A stretch of 64,000 nucleotides of DNA, taken from contig CM032118.1 of assembly GCA_018894105.1 (NCBI GenBank), positions 34,762,690 through 34,826,689 on the forward strand. The letters are read 5' to 3'. Every line of letters begins with the position of its first letter. Positions within the stretch are counted from its first letter, which is position 1. The notes under the pieces were generated by a model, which was given only the letters and a program-made list of their open reading frames with translations, was not told where the DNA came from and did not search any database. This DNA is from Jacaranda mimosifolia. Its lineage: Eukaryota > Streptophyta > Magnoliopsida > Lamiales > Bignoniaceae. Shown here one piece after another: positions 1-10,629 of the stretch. A program made the position numbers and the translations under genes.

Positions 1-470
1 TCACAACAAGATTTAATAGTAACAAAAATTAACATTTTAAGTTGTCACCATAGGGGTGTCATTAATTGTCAATAGTAACAACTTAAACACTATCCTTATC
101 ACTATTTAATTTGTAAAAACTATTAAGGTGACAAAATAATTTTTTTTTATCACTAATATATATAATTAGTGAAAATTTACATATTATCATTAATTATTTT
201 GCCACTATTTTATTTTTTTTGTGCTTGAACTCAACTTTTTATGAGATAATCAGTTAGTATACCACATGTGCTAATAGTTAGCTAGTGCGATATTATTAAA
301 TTTTTTGTCACTAATATATATAGTTAGTGACAATTTACATATTGGCATTAACTATTTTGTCACTGTTTCTCTTTCTTTAGTGCTTGAACTCAACTTTTTT
401 TGAGATAATCAGTTATTATACCACATACTCTAATGGTTAAGTAGTGCGATACTATTGCCTTAATTAGCAG
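1..470. repeat. CACTA-related repeat remnant with two tandem units
   Basis: AT-rich non-coding repeat cut by the window edge. Bases 1-180 match the segments that flank two insertions at 44.8-47.05 kb, for example the shared words TAATATATATAATTAGT and TTGTAAAAAC, so this is another copy of that repeat. Within it, about 158 bp is duplicated in tandem (roughly 133-296 and 297-455). Both units carry GTGCTTGAACTCAAC (221 and 380) and a TGAGATAATCAGTTA word. No terminal inverted repeat is visible because the left end is missing. The link to CACTA rests on the better preserved relative at 44736. Confidence 0.6.
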
Positions 471-973
471 AATAATAGTGTGGGATCAATTAGGATTATT
501 GCCTTAATTTGCAGAACAGTAGGAAGGGTGCGTACGTGCAAAGAAATGATGGGGGCTTATGTTAGGAAAGCCTGGGCTTGTTAGGTCAAATATTTTTCCA
601 AAATTAATTGACTCCTTTTTTTCTTCAATTTATTTTGACAAGTACGTCAACCCCAAATTAAATGCCAAGAAAGAATATTGGATTTAGAGCAACATCAAAT
701 TAGCTCCCAGAAGGTCAAGTACGTAACAACCTAGTACTAATTTTATAACTAATTTTGATTTGCAACTTGGTGAGGGGGTACCCACCTCACTGCCCAGTGC
801 CTTCCCAATAGTCCTCTCACAGCCGCTTGACTACCCAAATTTAAGCATCTATCCTTCTTGTATCCATCATTCTGCCTATCAGCCTCATTGTTATATATAG
901 CAACGTAGCTTGGAGAGATGAAAGATATGGGGACAATTATCACTCACCTTGCCTCCACTTGTTGTGGTATACA
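471..973. other. no recognisable feature
   Basis: AT-rich sequence between two repeats. Short reading frames on both strands here show no family similarity I can recognise and no splice structure. The last three bases (971-973, ACA) are the left target duplication of the CACTA element that follows. Confidence 0.5.
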
Positions 974-1483
974 CACTACAAGAAAATTTACATATAATGG
1001 CACTAATTTAGTAATATTTTGTGGTATAATGACACGAAAACATATTATAGTGATAGTCAAAAAAGAGTACAACTATAATTTAATATTTAGTGAATTTGAT
1101 TATTAAATGACAAGCAAAACAGTGACATTTGATTGAAAATGTCAAGATAAATGTATTGTAAAGACATTTAATTATTGCCACTAGTTTTTCTTAAAAAATG
1201 CCACTAACATGTAGTTATGGGGTCATTTGAAAAACAAATGTCATAATGTATTTAGTGGCACTAAATAAGGGGTATTTTATAGTGTAATGACATGCAAAAG
1301 TAATATAGTAATAGTCGAAACAAATGTCACTATAATAAAATATGTAGTGGCATTTGGATTATTAGGTGACATATAAAATAATGGCATTTGATTACAAATA
1401 TCAACAAAAATATAATTTGGAGGCATTTAATTAGTGCCACTATTTTTTCTTAAAAAATGTTACTCATATTTATTTATGGTGTC

Positions 1484-2076
1484 TCTAAACATATAATTTT
1501 GACCATTTGAGAAGTGACATGTGTAAAATAATATATTAGATGTTAATTTTAAATTTCTATTTATATTTTGAAACTTATTAAATTTAATCCCAAAAGATAA
1601 ATAGTTATTTTTAATTAATACTCTGGTATTTATTTTATGCTAAAATCAAATATTGGCAAGTGTCAAAGATAAAGTGTCTATGTCTATCGATTAACAAATC
1701 AAATATATTTGATATTATCTTATCAAAGAGATAACTATCAAAGAAGTTCAAGTCAATTTGGAATTATTCCACCAAACATCTATATAAAAGGGGTAACCAA
1801 AGTTTATTCAAGACACAACACAAATCCCAGCAAGTCAGAAAAAACTTTGAAGAAGTCTAACAGTTTTCTTCAAATCAAATTCAAGGAGATCCACGGTATT
1901 TAAAGCACTCATCGCGGAACTCATTAAATTTCAAGATCATATTTGGAAGGAAAAAATCAAAGGATTAGATTAGATATTAAATTCACAGTTGATAAGTTTG
2001 AATTTTATTTTATTTGAATTTTTTTTTTCTTGTCTTGTAATTTTATTTATTGCAGACAAAGAAATTTATGCTTACA
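1484..2076 (+). repeat. 5' LTR of gag-only element, copy 1
   Basis: Direct repeat partner of 4163-4778. It contains a promoter-like TATATAAAAG at 1781-1790 and, near its 3' end, one copy of a unit around CATCGCGGAACTCATTAAAT (about 1907-1926) that is multiplied in the LTRs of the second copy. It ends ...GCTTACA just before the primer-binding site. Confidence 0.85.
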
Positions 2077-2079
2077 AAT

Positions 2080-2099
2080 TTCTGGCACGCCCAATGGGA
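2080..2099 (+). promoter_or_regulatory. primer-binding-site candidate
   Basis: Directly after the 5' LTR comes CTGGCACGCCCAATGGGA. The same TGGCACGCC sequence follows the 5' LTR of the reversed copy near 16.1 kb. Position and conservation fit a minus-strand primer site; I did not assign the primer tRNA. Confidence 0.6.
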
Positions 2100-2131
2100 T
2101 CATCTCCTCCTTTCATCAGGATTGAAGTATC

Positions 2132-3240
2132 ATGGCCGCCTACAAGACTGTTGTGCTGAGAATTACTACCTCAAATTCCTCAAGTGCTGGAGCAAGAAGC
2201 GTTAGCATCATCACAAGAAGTATGTCTAAGAAGTTGCAATCATCTTTGGAGGTAGCTCCTTTGTTTGCTGTGGAAAAGGGGTTGCCACATTTTATTGATA
2301 TGAATAAAGATAATGGAGACTCAAAGGAAGAATCTGCATCATTCATTCCCTACTCAACATCAAATTTCTCGAGCATGGGGATGATGATAGTGACAAGTGC
2401 TACAACCTTAGAGGAACAAATTTCAAATTTGACGAGGGACATTGAAGGACTCACGAAACATGTCCAAGAACAAGACTTTCAAATCTCCAAATTGATGAGC
2501 AAAATGGATAATCTTGATTCCAGTTGCATGGTGGAGCAACAAATTGAGGCTCATGACAAAGGCGAAACATCCACAAGAAGACAATCAACCAAAAACGAAG
2601 AGATTGCAACAAAAGAACTACAGGTTTCGACTGGACTAATTCCCATTGACCCCTAAAGGAGTTTATCATGAGGACTATCAACTACAAGCTTGATCGAAAC
2701 TTACTGTAAACTATATACTCAAAGGACTGACAACTTGAAAATGTCGATCGATTACTAGCCCCCAAAGTAGTTTCAATAATTTGATGGCAAAGGAAATCCA
2801 AAACAACATGTGGTTCATTTCATTGAGACTTGTAATAATGCTAGGATATATGGAGATCATTTGGTAAAGCAATTTGTTCGATCATTAAAGGAAAATGCTT
2901 TTGATTGGTATACTATCTTGCAGATAGGCTCTATCGATAGTTAGAGGCAATTAGAACAAGGGTTCCTTAATCGTTTCGAAGGAAGAAACTGTCATTGACT
3001 ATGTCAACCGCTGGAGAAATTTGAGTCTTAACTAAAAAGATCAATTGTCGGAGACTTCAGCCGTTGAGATGTGTATCCAAGGAATACATTGGAGTCTTTG
3101 CTACATACTTTAAGGAAGTAAACCAAAAACTTTTGAAGATTTGGCAACTCGTGCACATAATATTGAAATGAGCATGAATTTTGATGAATAAGAAAACTCA
3201 AGTGATGTCGATGATGATGAAAATGTTGTGGGCAATTAAT
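2132..3240 (+). pseudogene. decayed gag of gag-only gypsy element, copy 1
   Basis: The frame opens at ATG 2132 and runs 174 codons. Its N-terminal part has a Ser-rich stretch and the word ITRSMSKKLQSS (about residues 26-37). A heptad-like segment follows, LEEQISNLTRDIEGLTKHVQ (about residues 92-111), likely coiled coil. The frame closes at 2656, where a one-base shift seems to have occurred. Beyond it, other frames still show capsid-type gag words such as VHFIETCNNA (about 2814) and ENAFDWYT (about 2890). The protein would form the virus-like particle around the RNA; here it is broken by the shift and by further stops. The copy at 14.9-16.05 kb has the same layout. Confidence 0.75.
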
Positions 3241-3259
3241 TTTCATCTTCAAATCACAA

Positions 3260-3850
3260 AAGCTCCTTGATAAGAGCCTAAATTGTCAATAATGTTCCCA
3301 GATAAGAGTATAAACTATCTAAAATTCTCAAGTTTTCAAGTCTCCAAGTCTCTAAATCCACAACTCAAGCCTCCAGATCTTCAAGTCAAGTCTCCAAGTC
3401 CAAAACTTAAAACCTCAAGTCTCTAAATCAAAGAATCAAGTTTCCAAGTCTTGAAGTCCAAAGTTCAAATCTCCAAATCCAATTTGCTCCTTGATAAGAG
3501 CTTAAGCTATCAATAAGGCTCCTAGATACGAGCATAAACTATCTAAATATTCAAAGTCTTCCTATGTGCTCCTTGATAAGAGCTTAAACTGTCAATAATG
3601 TTCCTAGATACGAGCATGAACTATCTAAAATTTTTATGTTACAGTCTCCCTATGTACTCTTGATAAGAGTGTAAAATGTCTATTAAACTCAAGTAAGCTC
3701 CTTGACATCAGTATAAATTATCAATTAAATTCTAGTTGACTCCTTGATACAAATATAAAATGTCTATTTAAGTTAAATATGCTCATTGGCGGACGAGCCT
3801 AAACTGTATGTTACTCCTAACTCGTATGGGTATAAACTGTGTATGGCACC
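3260..3850 (+). repeat. imperfect tandem repeats downstream of gag
   Basis: A run of imperfect units built on CTCCTTGATAAGAGCTTAAA followed by a word like CTATCAATAAGGCTCCTAGA recurs several times (for example about 3267, 3484, 3571 and 3651). It is preceded by a CAAGTCTCCAAGTC-rich low-complexity stretch at 3310-3480. Related units, in reverse complement, lie at 14.58-14.93 kb in copy 2, so the array belongs to the element family. No coding meaning is evident. Confidence 0.7.
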
Positions 3851-4162
3851 CCCTCACAAAGATGTTTACTTTGAACTGTATTATGACTAGACTATTTATT
3901 GGGCACATAGGCAGAGGGTATAACTTTATCATAAAAATATCAAAGTGTTGGCAATCCACAGTCCATGAAAATTCCATAAAGAGATATAGTTCTTGATGGC
4001 AGTTTGCAGCATGTTTGTAGAAGAGGAATGCTTGGAGGATTTCTTGTCGCAAACATATTTGAAAAAATATAGAGAAAAGAAATAAATTCTCAAATACTTC
4101 AAGCCTTGCCTCTTTTGTAGATGGTGGACACATCTTTCACTAAGTCTTGAAGTGTGGCGATA

Positions 4163-4778
4163 TGTAAACATATAATTTTGACTAATTGAGAAGTGACATG
4201 TGTAAAATAATATATTAGATGTTAATTTAAAATTTCTATTTATATTTTGGAATTTATTAAATTTAATCTCAAAAGATAAATACTTAATTTTAATTAATAC
4301 TCTAGTATTTATTTTATACTAAAATCAAATATTGACAAGTGTCAAAGATGAAGTGTCTATGACTATCGACCAATCAAATTAAAGATATTTGACATTATCT
4401 CTTGATATTTGATATTATCTTATCAAAGAGATAACTATCAAAGAAGTTCAAGTCAATTTGGAAGTCTTCCACCAAACATCTATATAAAGGGGGTGATCAA
4501 AGTTCATTTAAGACATAACACAAATCCTAATAAGGGAGAAAAACTTTAAAGGAGCCTAGCAATTTTCTTCAAATCAAATTCAAGGAGATCCATGGTGTTC
4601 AAGATATCCATCGCAGAGCTCATTAAATTTCAATATCATATTTGGAAGGTAAAAATCAGGAAATTAGATTAGAGATTAAATCCACAGTTGATAAGTTTGA
4701 ATTTCATTTTATTTGTATAGATTTTTTTTTCTTGTCTTGTAATTTTATTTATTGCAGACAAAAAAATTTATGCTTATA
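4163..4778 (+). repeat. 3' LTR of gag-only element, copy 1
   Basis: Direct repeat of 1484-2076 with scattered substitutions and small indels, including an extra TTGACATTATCTC-type segment. TATATAAAGG at 4481-4490 is the equivalent of the 5' LTR TATA box. It ends TTATA immediately before the GTGTC target duplication. Confidence 0.85.
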
Positions 4779-5687
4779 GTGTCATGTAGGAAAAATAACA
4801 CAAAATATTTAGTGGCACTAAATTATCGACATTCTATAGTTTAATAACACATGAGAGTAATATGGTGATAATTGTACAAAAAAAAAAAAAAAAGTCACTA
4901 AATACAATATTTAATGGTGTTTGATTAATAAATAATAAATAAGAACGCTGACATTTGATTGAAAACACCAATACAAATGTATTTGTAAGGCATTTAGTAG
5001 TGTCATTGATTATTTTCTAATAATATCTTTAATATTTATTTATGGTGTCGACACTGTAAAAGATGTTGCAAACTATTTAGTAGCAATAATTTAACATCAT
5101 TTTACAGTATAGTGACACCTTAAAATAACATATTAATAGTAATAAAAAATACCACTGCAATATAAACTTGATGGCAATTGATTAATAAATATTAAATAAA
5201 TATAATGTCTTAAAAAAATTAAGATAACTATATGTCAAAGGAATTTAACTAGGATCAACATTTTCTTAGAATGAATGCCTCACATAATTTAATTATGGCT
5301 TGACATGAAATAAATATTTCAAAATTAGATAAAGTATAGGTGTCTTAATAATTGTAAAATTTATAAATTTATATCTTATCATAATGTATTGATTAAATTA
5401 ACAACCTGATATACTTTTAATCTATCAACTAAGTTAACCATATTTTTAAAAATTGTCAAAATTTAAGTTTTTGCCTATTTTTCTCTCTCCTATACCTATA
5501 TATATTTATATATTTATTTATTTATTTATTTTTTTGAATATTTTCTATTTCTAGATTTAATCTCTCACACTTTTTTAAATGTGTTATTTAATATAATAAG
5601 TTTGAACATATATTAAATAATTAAAAAAAATAGACTTTCAATGAATAAAAATATACTAATATGTTTTACTATATATATATTGAAGAT

Positions 5688-5850
5688 TTGATAGGTAGCT
5701 TGATGGTAAACACATGTTTTTGCAAGTAGATGGTTTTAGGTTTGAGTCTTGTACAGAACAATTGGGGCATGTTGGAATCTCATATATGAAATACCGGATG
5801 TGGATTAACATATCATTCAAAATAAACTTTTGTGGCATGTATTGTACTTT
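5688..5850 (+). mobile_element. SINE-like tRNA-derived sequence
   Basis: TAGCTTGATGG at 5696-5706 fits an RNA polymerase III A box, and GGTTTGAGTCT at 5739-5749 fits a B box; the spacing of about 33 bp is normal for a tRNA-type promoter. The flanks do not fold into a tRNA cloverleaf, so a SINE head is the better reading. Its 3' end and target duplication are unclear. It lies inside the CACTA element. Confidence 0.45.
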
Positions 5851-6201
5851 TTGTGGCGTATTACCTTGTCATTTAAAAGAATTTTAGTGGCATTTTAACA
5901 TGTCACTACATGCAATTTTAGTGAAATATTAGCAAGTCATTTAAAAGTATCTTTAGTGCCACTTTAGCATGTTATTTAATGCAATTTTTTGTGAAATTTT
6001 AATGTATCATATAATACATTTTTTGTTGCATTTTATTAATGTCATAATAGAGGCAAATTAAAGACATTTATATCTTTAGCTACGCTGCTACAAGTGGTAC
6101 TTTGAAAAAAAATATCATTAAATATAAAATTGCGAATATAACACTATTTAGGTGGCACTTTTTAATGCCACTAAATGCAATTTTTCTTGTAGCTAGTGAC
6201 A

Positions 6202-8318
6202 TCCACTCACTCTGTTGCCAAATCATCGCTATACAATTTGTCTTTTTATTTTTTTATTTTTATTTAAAATACATTTTGTTTCTCGTAATTATTAAGCAGA
6301 ATGACTAGCCATAAAGTCAAACATATTATTTGGTTATGCGTATTATTATGGAATTATTATTTTGTTCCTCATGCTGTACCATTTATGACTAATTAATCTC
6401 GATTATTCCTGAATGAAGATAACATAAATATCGGAAATTGAGCTACATTAATGATATGGTAACCATCAAAGTAAATGTCTTTTTCACCGATGCACATGTA
6501 AGACTTTCCAGCATATTTCATTTATCCTCAATTTTCCTCCTCCGTCCAGAAGATTTTTGTTCGGGAAACATAAAGACTTATAACCCATCTTTGTACTTTC
6601 AAGAGTCAACACTCTTATGTGGATCAGATTAATCAAATAGCGTGCGTGAATATTTTAGCAAAAATTATTAAAAAAAACACCTCAAGATAAACTTTTGCAT
6701 ATCTATTTACATTACAATAACCTAACAACTACATTTTTCAGATTAGACTATCCTTGACTTCTATGATTGAGTAACTCAATGAATTAATTTTTCTATAAAA
6801 AAATTTTATGCATTTATTTATTTACTTTGAATTGATTTCTATCATAGTTATTTTAATTGTAAAATATTTAACTATTGAAGAAAAATATTTTCTTGAATTT
6901 CTAATACATAAATCATAGAGAGATACCTTTTATTTTGAAATTTGAATGAACTAAAAAAAAATTAATTTTTTTCAACATACATGATTAAATTAATTTTTGG
7001 TGAATATTTTTATTACAAATAAATGAATACAATTAAAAAGAAAACTAATTTTAAAATTAAATATTAACAAATAAATATGAAAGAAGTTCAAAGTAATTCC
7101 GGCCAGACATAAGATAAAAGGTTAGTGATTAAGCTTGTTAGAATGATAAGCCGATGGAATGGATTCTTTTGAACTTAAAAATAATTTCATGGAATTTAAT
7201 TTTTAGATAAAAAATTTATTCTGAAGATTTTTTAATAGAACTTTTCCTAGATATTAATCTCTTTCAGCTCTTTGTGGCATGGTTATTATATATTCAAAAT
7301 TATCATGTTAAGTATTGATTAATTAACCAAGTTCATACATTCAAGTGCATAAATGAATATATACAACTTATAATTTTTAATTAAAGATAGAAAATTCACA
7401 CTTAACATCTTTGATCCTAAATTTAACAAAGCCTCAGTTCATTATATATATGTAAGAAGATTTGATATAGATATAATAATTGAAATGTATGTATATAGTT
7501 TTAGCCTTACTCTGGAAGGTCAAGTTGAAACATTATTCCACTATAAAATTAATTAGTTTTGGCAGTCTTATTCCACTATTCAACTTTCGACCACGCTTGA
7601 CTTAGTTCTAATCATACACCAAAAACTTCTTAAAAAACAAAATTAGGAGGAGAAAAGCAGAGCAGCACGCGATGACTGCATGCGTTAAGAGTACTGTGCA
7701 CCCTAATCAAGAAAAGGAGAGGCCGGGAAAATATTTATACATATATATATATATATATATTGAGTTCGTGATTGCTTCTAGAAAAATATATATCCACATG
7801 CAGAATTTGTGCAGTATTATTGGCAGTAAGTAACGAACCAGTCTTGTGATTAATATTTTATAAAGCTTGTCCAGTATCAATTTATGCCCGCCACACATTG
7901 AAATAGAATAATAAATGAGGGAAATTAATTTATATTGGCTCTTCGTATTATAATAAAGACATTTCCTTTTGTTTTTTCACTTCAATAAGCGGACTAAAAA
8001 AGGCCTTCAATCTAACTAACATAATGTCTATCAATTTTTTTAGACAATTTAGCTATTTAATATATTTATCACTTTCACTTCCACACAAAAAGTTCCACTT
8101 TTCATAGGCTTGCGTATTTGTTACTTACATATTTGCTATTCTTTCAGGAATTTGATACTAACTTAATCAATAATAGTAAGAATCAACAATACAAGGGTAA
8201 TATCTTATAGTATAAAATAAATAAAAATATTCATTTGCTTTTCTATGCAATGCTACAATTTTTCTAATATTTTTAAGGTAATTATTTAAATTTAAAAAAA
8301 AAAAAAAAAAAAGTAGAA
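6202..8318. other. AT-rich stretch without recognisable gene
   Basis: No coding region, RNA gene or transposon end is convincing here. It holds an (AT)n tract around 7739-7760 and a poly-A tract at about 8292-8312. Short frames end quickly and match nothing I know. Confidence 0.5.
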
Positions 8319-9405
8319 ATGGCAAATTAAGAGTTCCTCACTGTCGAGGAACCCATGGGGATATCCCCGATTTGGGTACCCAAATTTGGAGACGGGGATA
8401 AAAATACTATTGAAACTAATCCTCCATGGATGTGGACGAGGATCGTACTTTCCATTCACAATCTCAGTCACCACTAAATTATTTAAAGACCTTTAATTAA
8501 ATACATATAAAATTATTATATTCTAACTATTTTTAGTAATTTCCTTAATAATTATGATAATTACAAAATATATACATATACTTAAACCTAGCATAATTTT
8601 AAATTTCTATTTTTATTTTATTATCCAAGTTCACTCTACATTCAACAGTCTCATTAGTCATGAATTGAATCTTCTTTATATGTAACTCTTCGTTGATCCG
8701 ACTTGATTTGAGAATAATACATAAATTATCTCGTCATATGGTACCGTTGCTCAGTTTTAACTGATTATAGTGTACTTAAGATTATATATATATATATATA
8801 TATATTTATTTATTTATTTATTTTTCTGTCTTAATTTATTACGGTGAAATAAATTGAAAACAACAAAATGGAGATTAGAAGTATCTAGAACAACAACACG
8901 TCCATACTTAATAGAACTAATTTGTGATTTATATGTGTAATTTTCTTTTTTAGATTATAGAGGTGTACTTAAATTTATCGAACCCGATTTATATTGCATG
9001 TCGTAATAAACAGAAAAGATATTTAAATATATTAAGTTTCTAGAGGAAAATTTACGTTTTAAGCATTTGCGTCAATGAGCAAGAGGTTGTCATTAGCCTT
9101 TTTTTCTTTTCTTTTTTTAATGTAACTTTGAACTTGTTGGATATTTGAACTTGATATTGTAGAAATAGTTGTGTGTGAATTTTAAATTTAATCTATTTTA
9201 ATATTATATATATTTATTTATTTTTATTGAATTTTATTTTTATTTTTTATGTTTTTTTTAAATTTGACTTTATTAATTCGGAGATTCCCGCACGGACTTA
9301 GGAAATTAGGGAATGGGGGCAGGGCGGGGCAAAAATTCCCGATGTGGGGATGGGGGTTAGTGGTAGGGAGAGGAGCTGGGACCCTAGGGGAGAAAAAACC
9401 ATGAT
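8319..9405. repeat. possible hAT-like repeat with GGGGAT-rich ends
   Basis: Both ends are rich in GGGGA/TCCCC words: ATGGGGATATCCCCGATTTG near 8353 and ATTCCCGATGTGGGGATGGG near 9336, while the middle is plain AT-rich DNA. Known plant elements with alternating CGGGGA words look like this. Left start GAAATGGCAA (about 8325) and right end CCATGATAAAA are only weakly inverted, and no 8-bp duplication is clear. It is a degenerate element at best. Confidence 0.3.
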
Positions 9406-10629
9406 AAAATAGAACAACTGAAGAAATAAAAGGTAAAATAAAGTTGAAGGAGATAAAAATAAAAATAAAATTATTTGCGTTATCTTTTATAATTTGTTAA
9501 ATTCTATCAATTCATTGAAAAAATATATATTAAATCAGTTATTAAGATTCAAACACCTCATAAAATACCAAACTATGGAAACATTGTTTGGCAAGTTGGA
9601 TGAAACACGCACCATTCTCTAAAATTTTTAATTATATTGGGTTAACTCATATACCAAAATTCATTAATTAAAAAAAATGATGAAATAATTTGCAAAAGAA
9701 TGTTTAGTTATATGTAATCTAGAAACCATGCATGGATGTGCAACAGAGATCATATATTTGTTAATCATTAAATAAAATATGATACATGAATTTAAAATAA
9801 CTTCAATATTTTGAGTCCAGCATATCTTGGGGAAGTTCAAGCATAGCTGCAAATTATTTGACTTCAACAGAAGCACCAAAATTGACAATAATCATAACAC
9901 CTGTTCGTCACATACGACCTAGGAAGTATTGGCAATAATTTCAAAAAGCTAATTTTCATCTTTTAGCTGAGTTTGAATTGTTTTGAAGTGCTTAGGAATG
10001 ATGCTTTTATTTTTAATTTTCTAAAATTAAGTGGAATAAAGTTAAAAGTTTTTCTTTTCTCTTCATACGTATATAAGTGTATGGGTAGTACCATTTTGGG
10101 TCCTCTATTTTATTTCAAGTTACTGCATTCATGTTAAATGTATCTGATTTTCAATTAATATAATTATTTTTCATTATTACTTTTAAACATTCTCAATTTT
10201 TACTACAAATTTTTTACAAAATTTTTTTTATAATGTTTACTTTTCCAAAGTAAAAATTCTTGCAAACAATCTCTTAATCTTACACAAAAGGCAGCATATG
10301 CTAGACCACAAACTTTTATTGATCATGATTGTTAGTATAGATTGTCAGACATTAGTCCAAAGATGTACATAATCATACACAACAGGACTTACGTTTACGT
10401 GTTGAACCATCTCATCTAATCTGAGATCAAAAGTACAAATTATTATTGATGGGGTTCCAACCAAAACTCATTAATACTTAAGTAAATAAGGTTTAAAATC
10501 ACTCTCAAATAAATTAAGACAATGAAAAAGTGTATTTTTATTTGTTTGTCATTATATAATTAAAAGTATTTACAAAAAGATGATGATGTAAGTGTATCAC
10601 ATCAAGCCTAGGTGTCTTGGGCATGTTTA
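9406..10629. other. AT-rich stretch without recognisable gene
   Basis: Nothing beyond low-complexity AT-rich sequence is supported. No splice-framed coding segment or transposon terminus was found. Confidence 0.45.

Larger units (their letters stand above)
1484..4778 (+). mobile_element. gag-only Ty3/gypsy-type LTR retrotransposon, copy 1
   Basis: A 3.3-kb LTR element inserted in the CACTA transposon. Two direct LTRs (1484-2076 and 4163-4778) bound a decayed gag and a repeat-rich tail. The 5-bp target duplication GTGTC is perfect (1479-1483 and 4779-4783). The 3' LTR starts TGTAAACATATAATTTT; the 5' LTR has C for G at its second base, and the 3' LTR ends TA where the 5' LTR ends CA. No protease, reverse transcriptase or integrase is present, so it must have used enzymes from another element. 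A second copy sits reversed at 13497-17017. Confidence 0.85.
974..6198 (+). mobile_element. non-autonomous CACTA (En/Spm-type) transposon, interrupted
   Basis: The left end is CACTACAAGAAAATT at 974. The right end, read on the other strand, is CACTAGCTACAAGAAAAATT, the same terminus with four extra bases (GCTA). The element is flanked by the 3-bp duplication ACA (971-973 and 6199-6201), as expected for CACTA transposons. Subterminal regions carry many short words around TAGTGGCA and TTAGTGCCACTAAA in both orientations, likely transposase-binding repeats. No transposase reading frame remains. Without the LTR element at 1484-4778 the transposon would be about 1.9 kb, so it depends on a partner for movement. 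Orientation is arbitrary. Confidence 0.85.

Noticed and set aside
3260..3850. CRISPR-like array
   Set aside because: The repeats are degenerate, without regular unique spacers, and occur inside a plant retroelement shared with copy 2.
5696..5749. Possible tRNA gene (A and B boxes)
   Set aside because: No acceptor stem or anticodon arm can be formed; a SINE head explains the boxes better.
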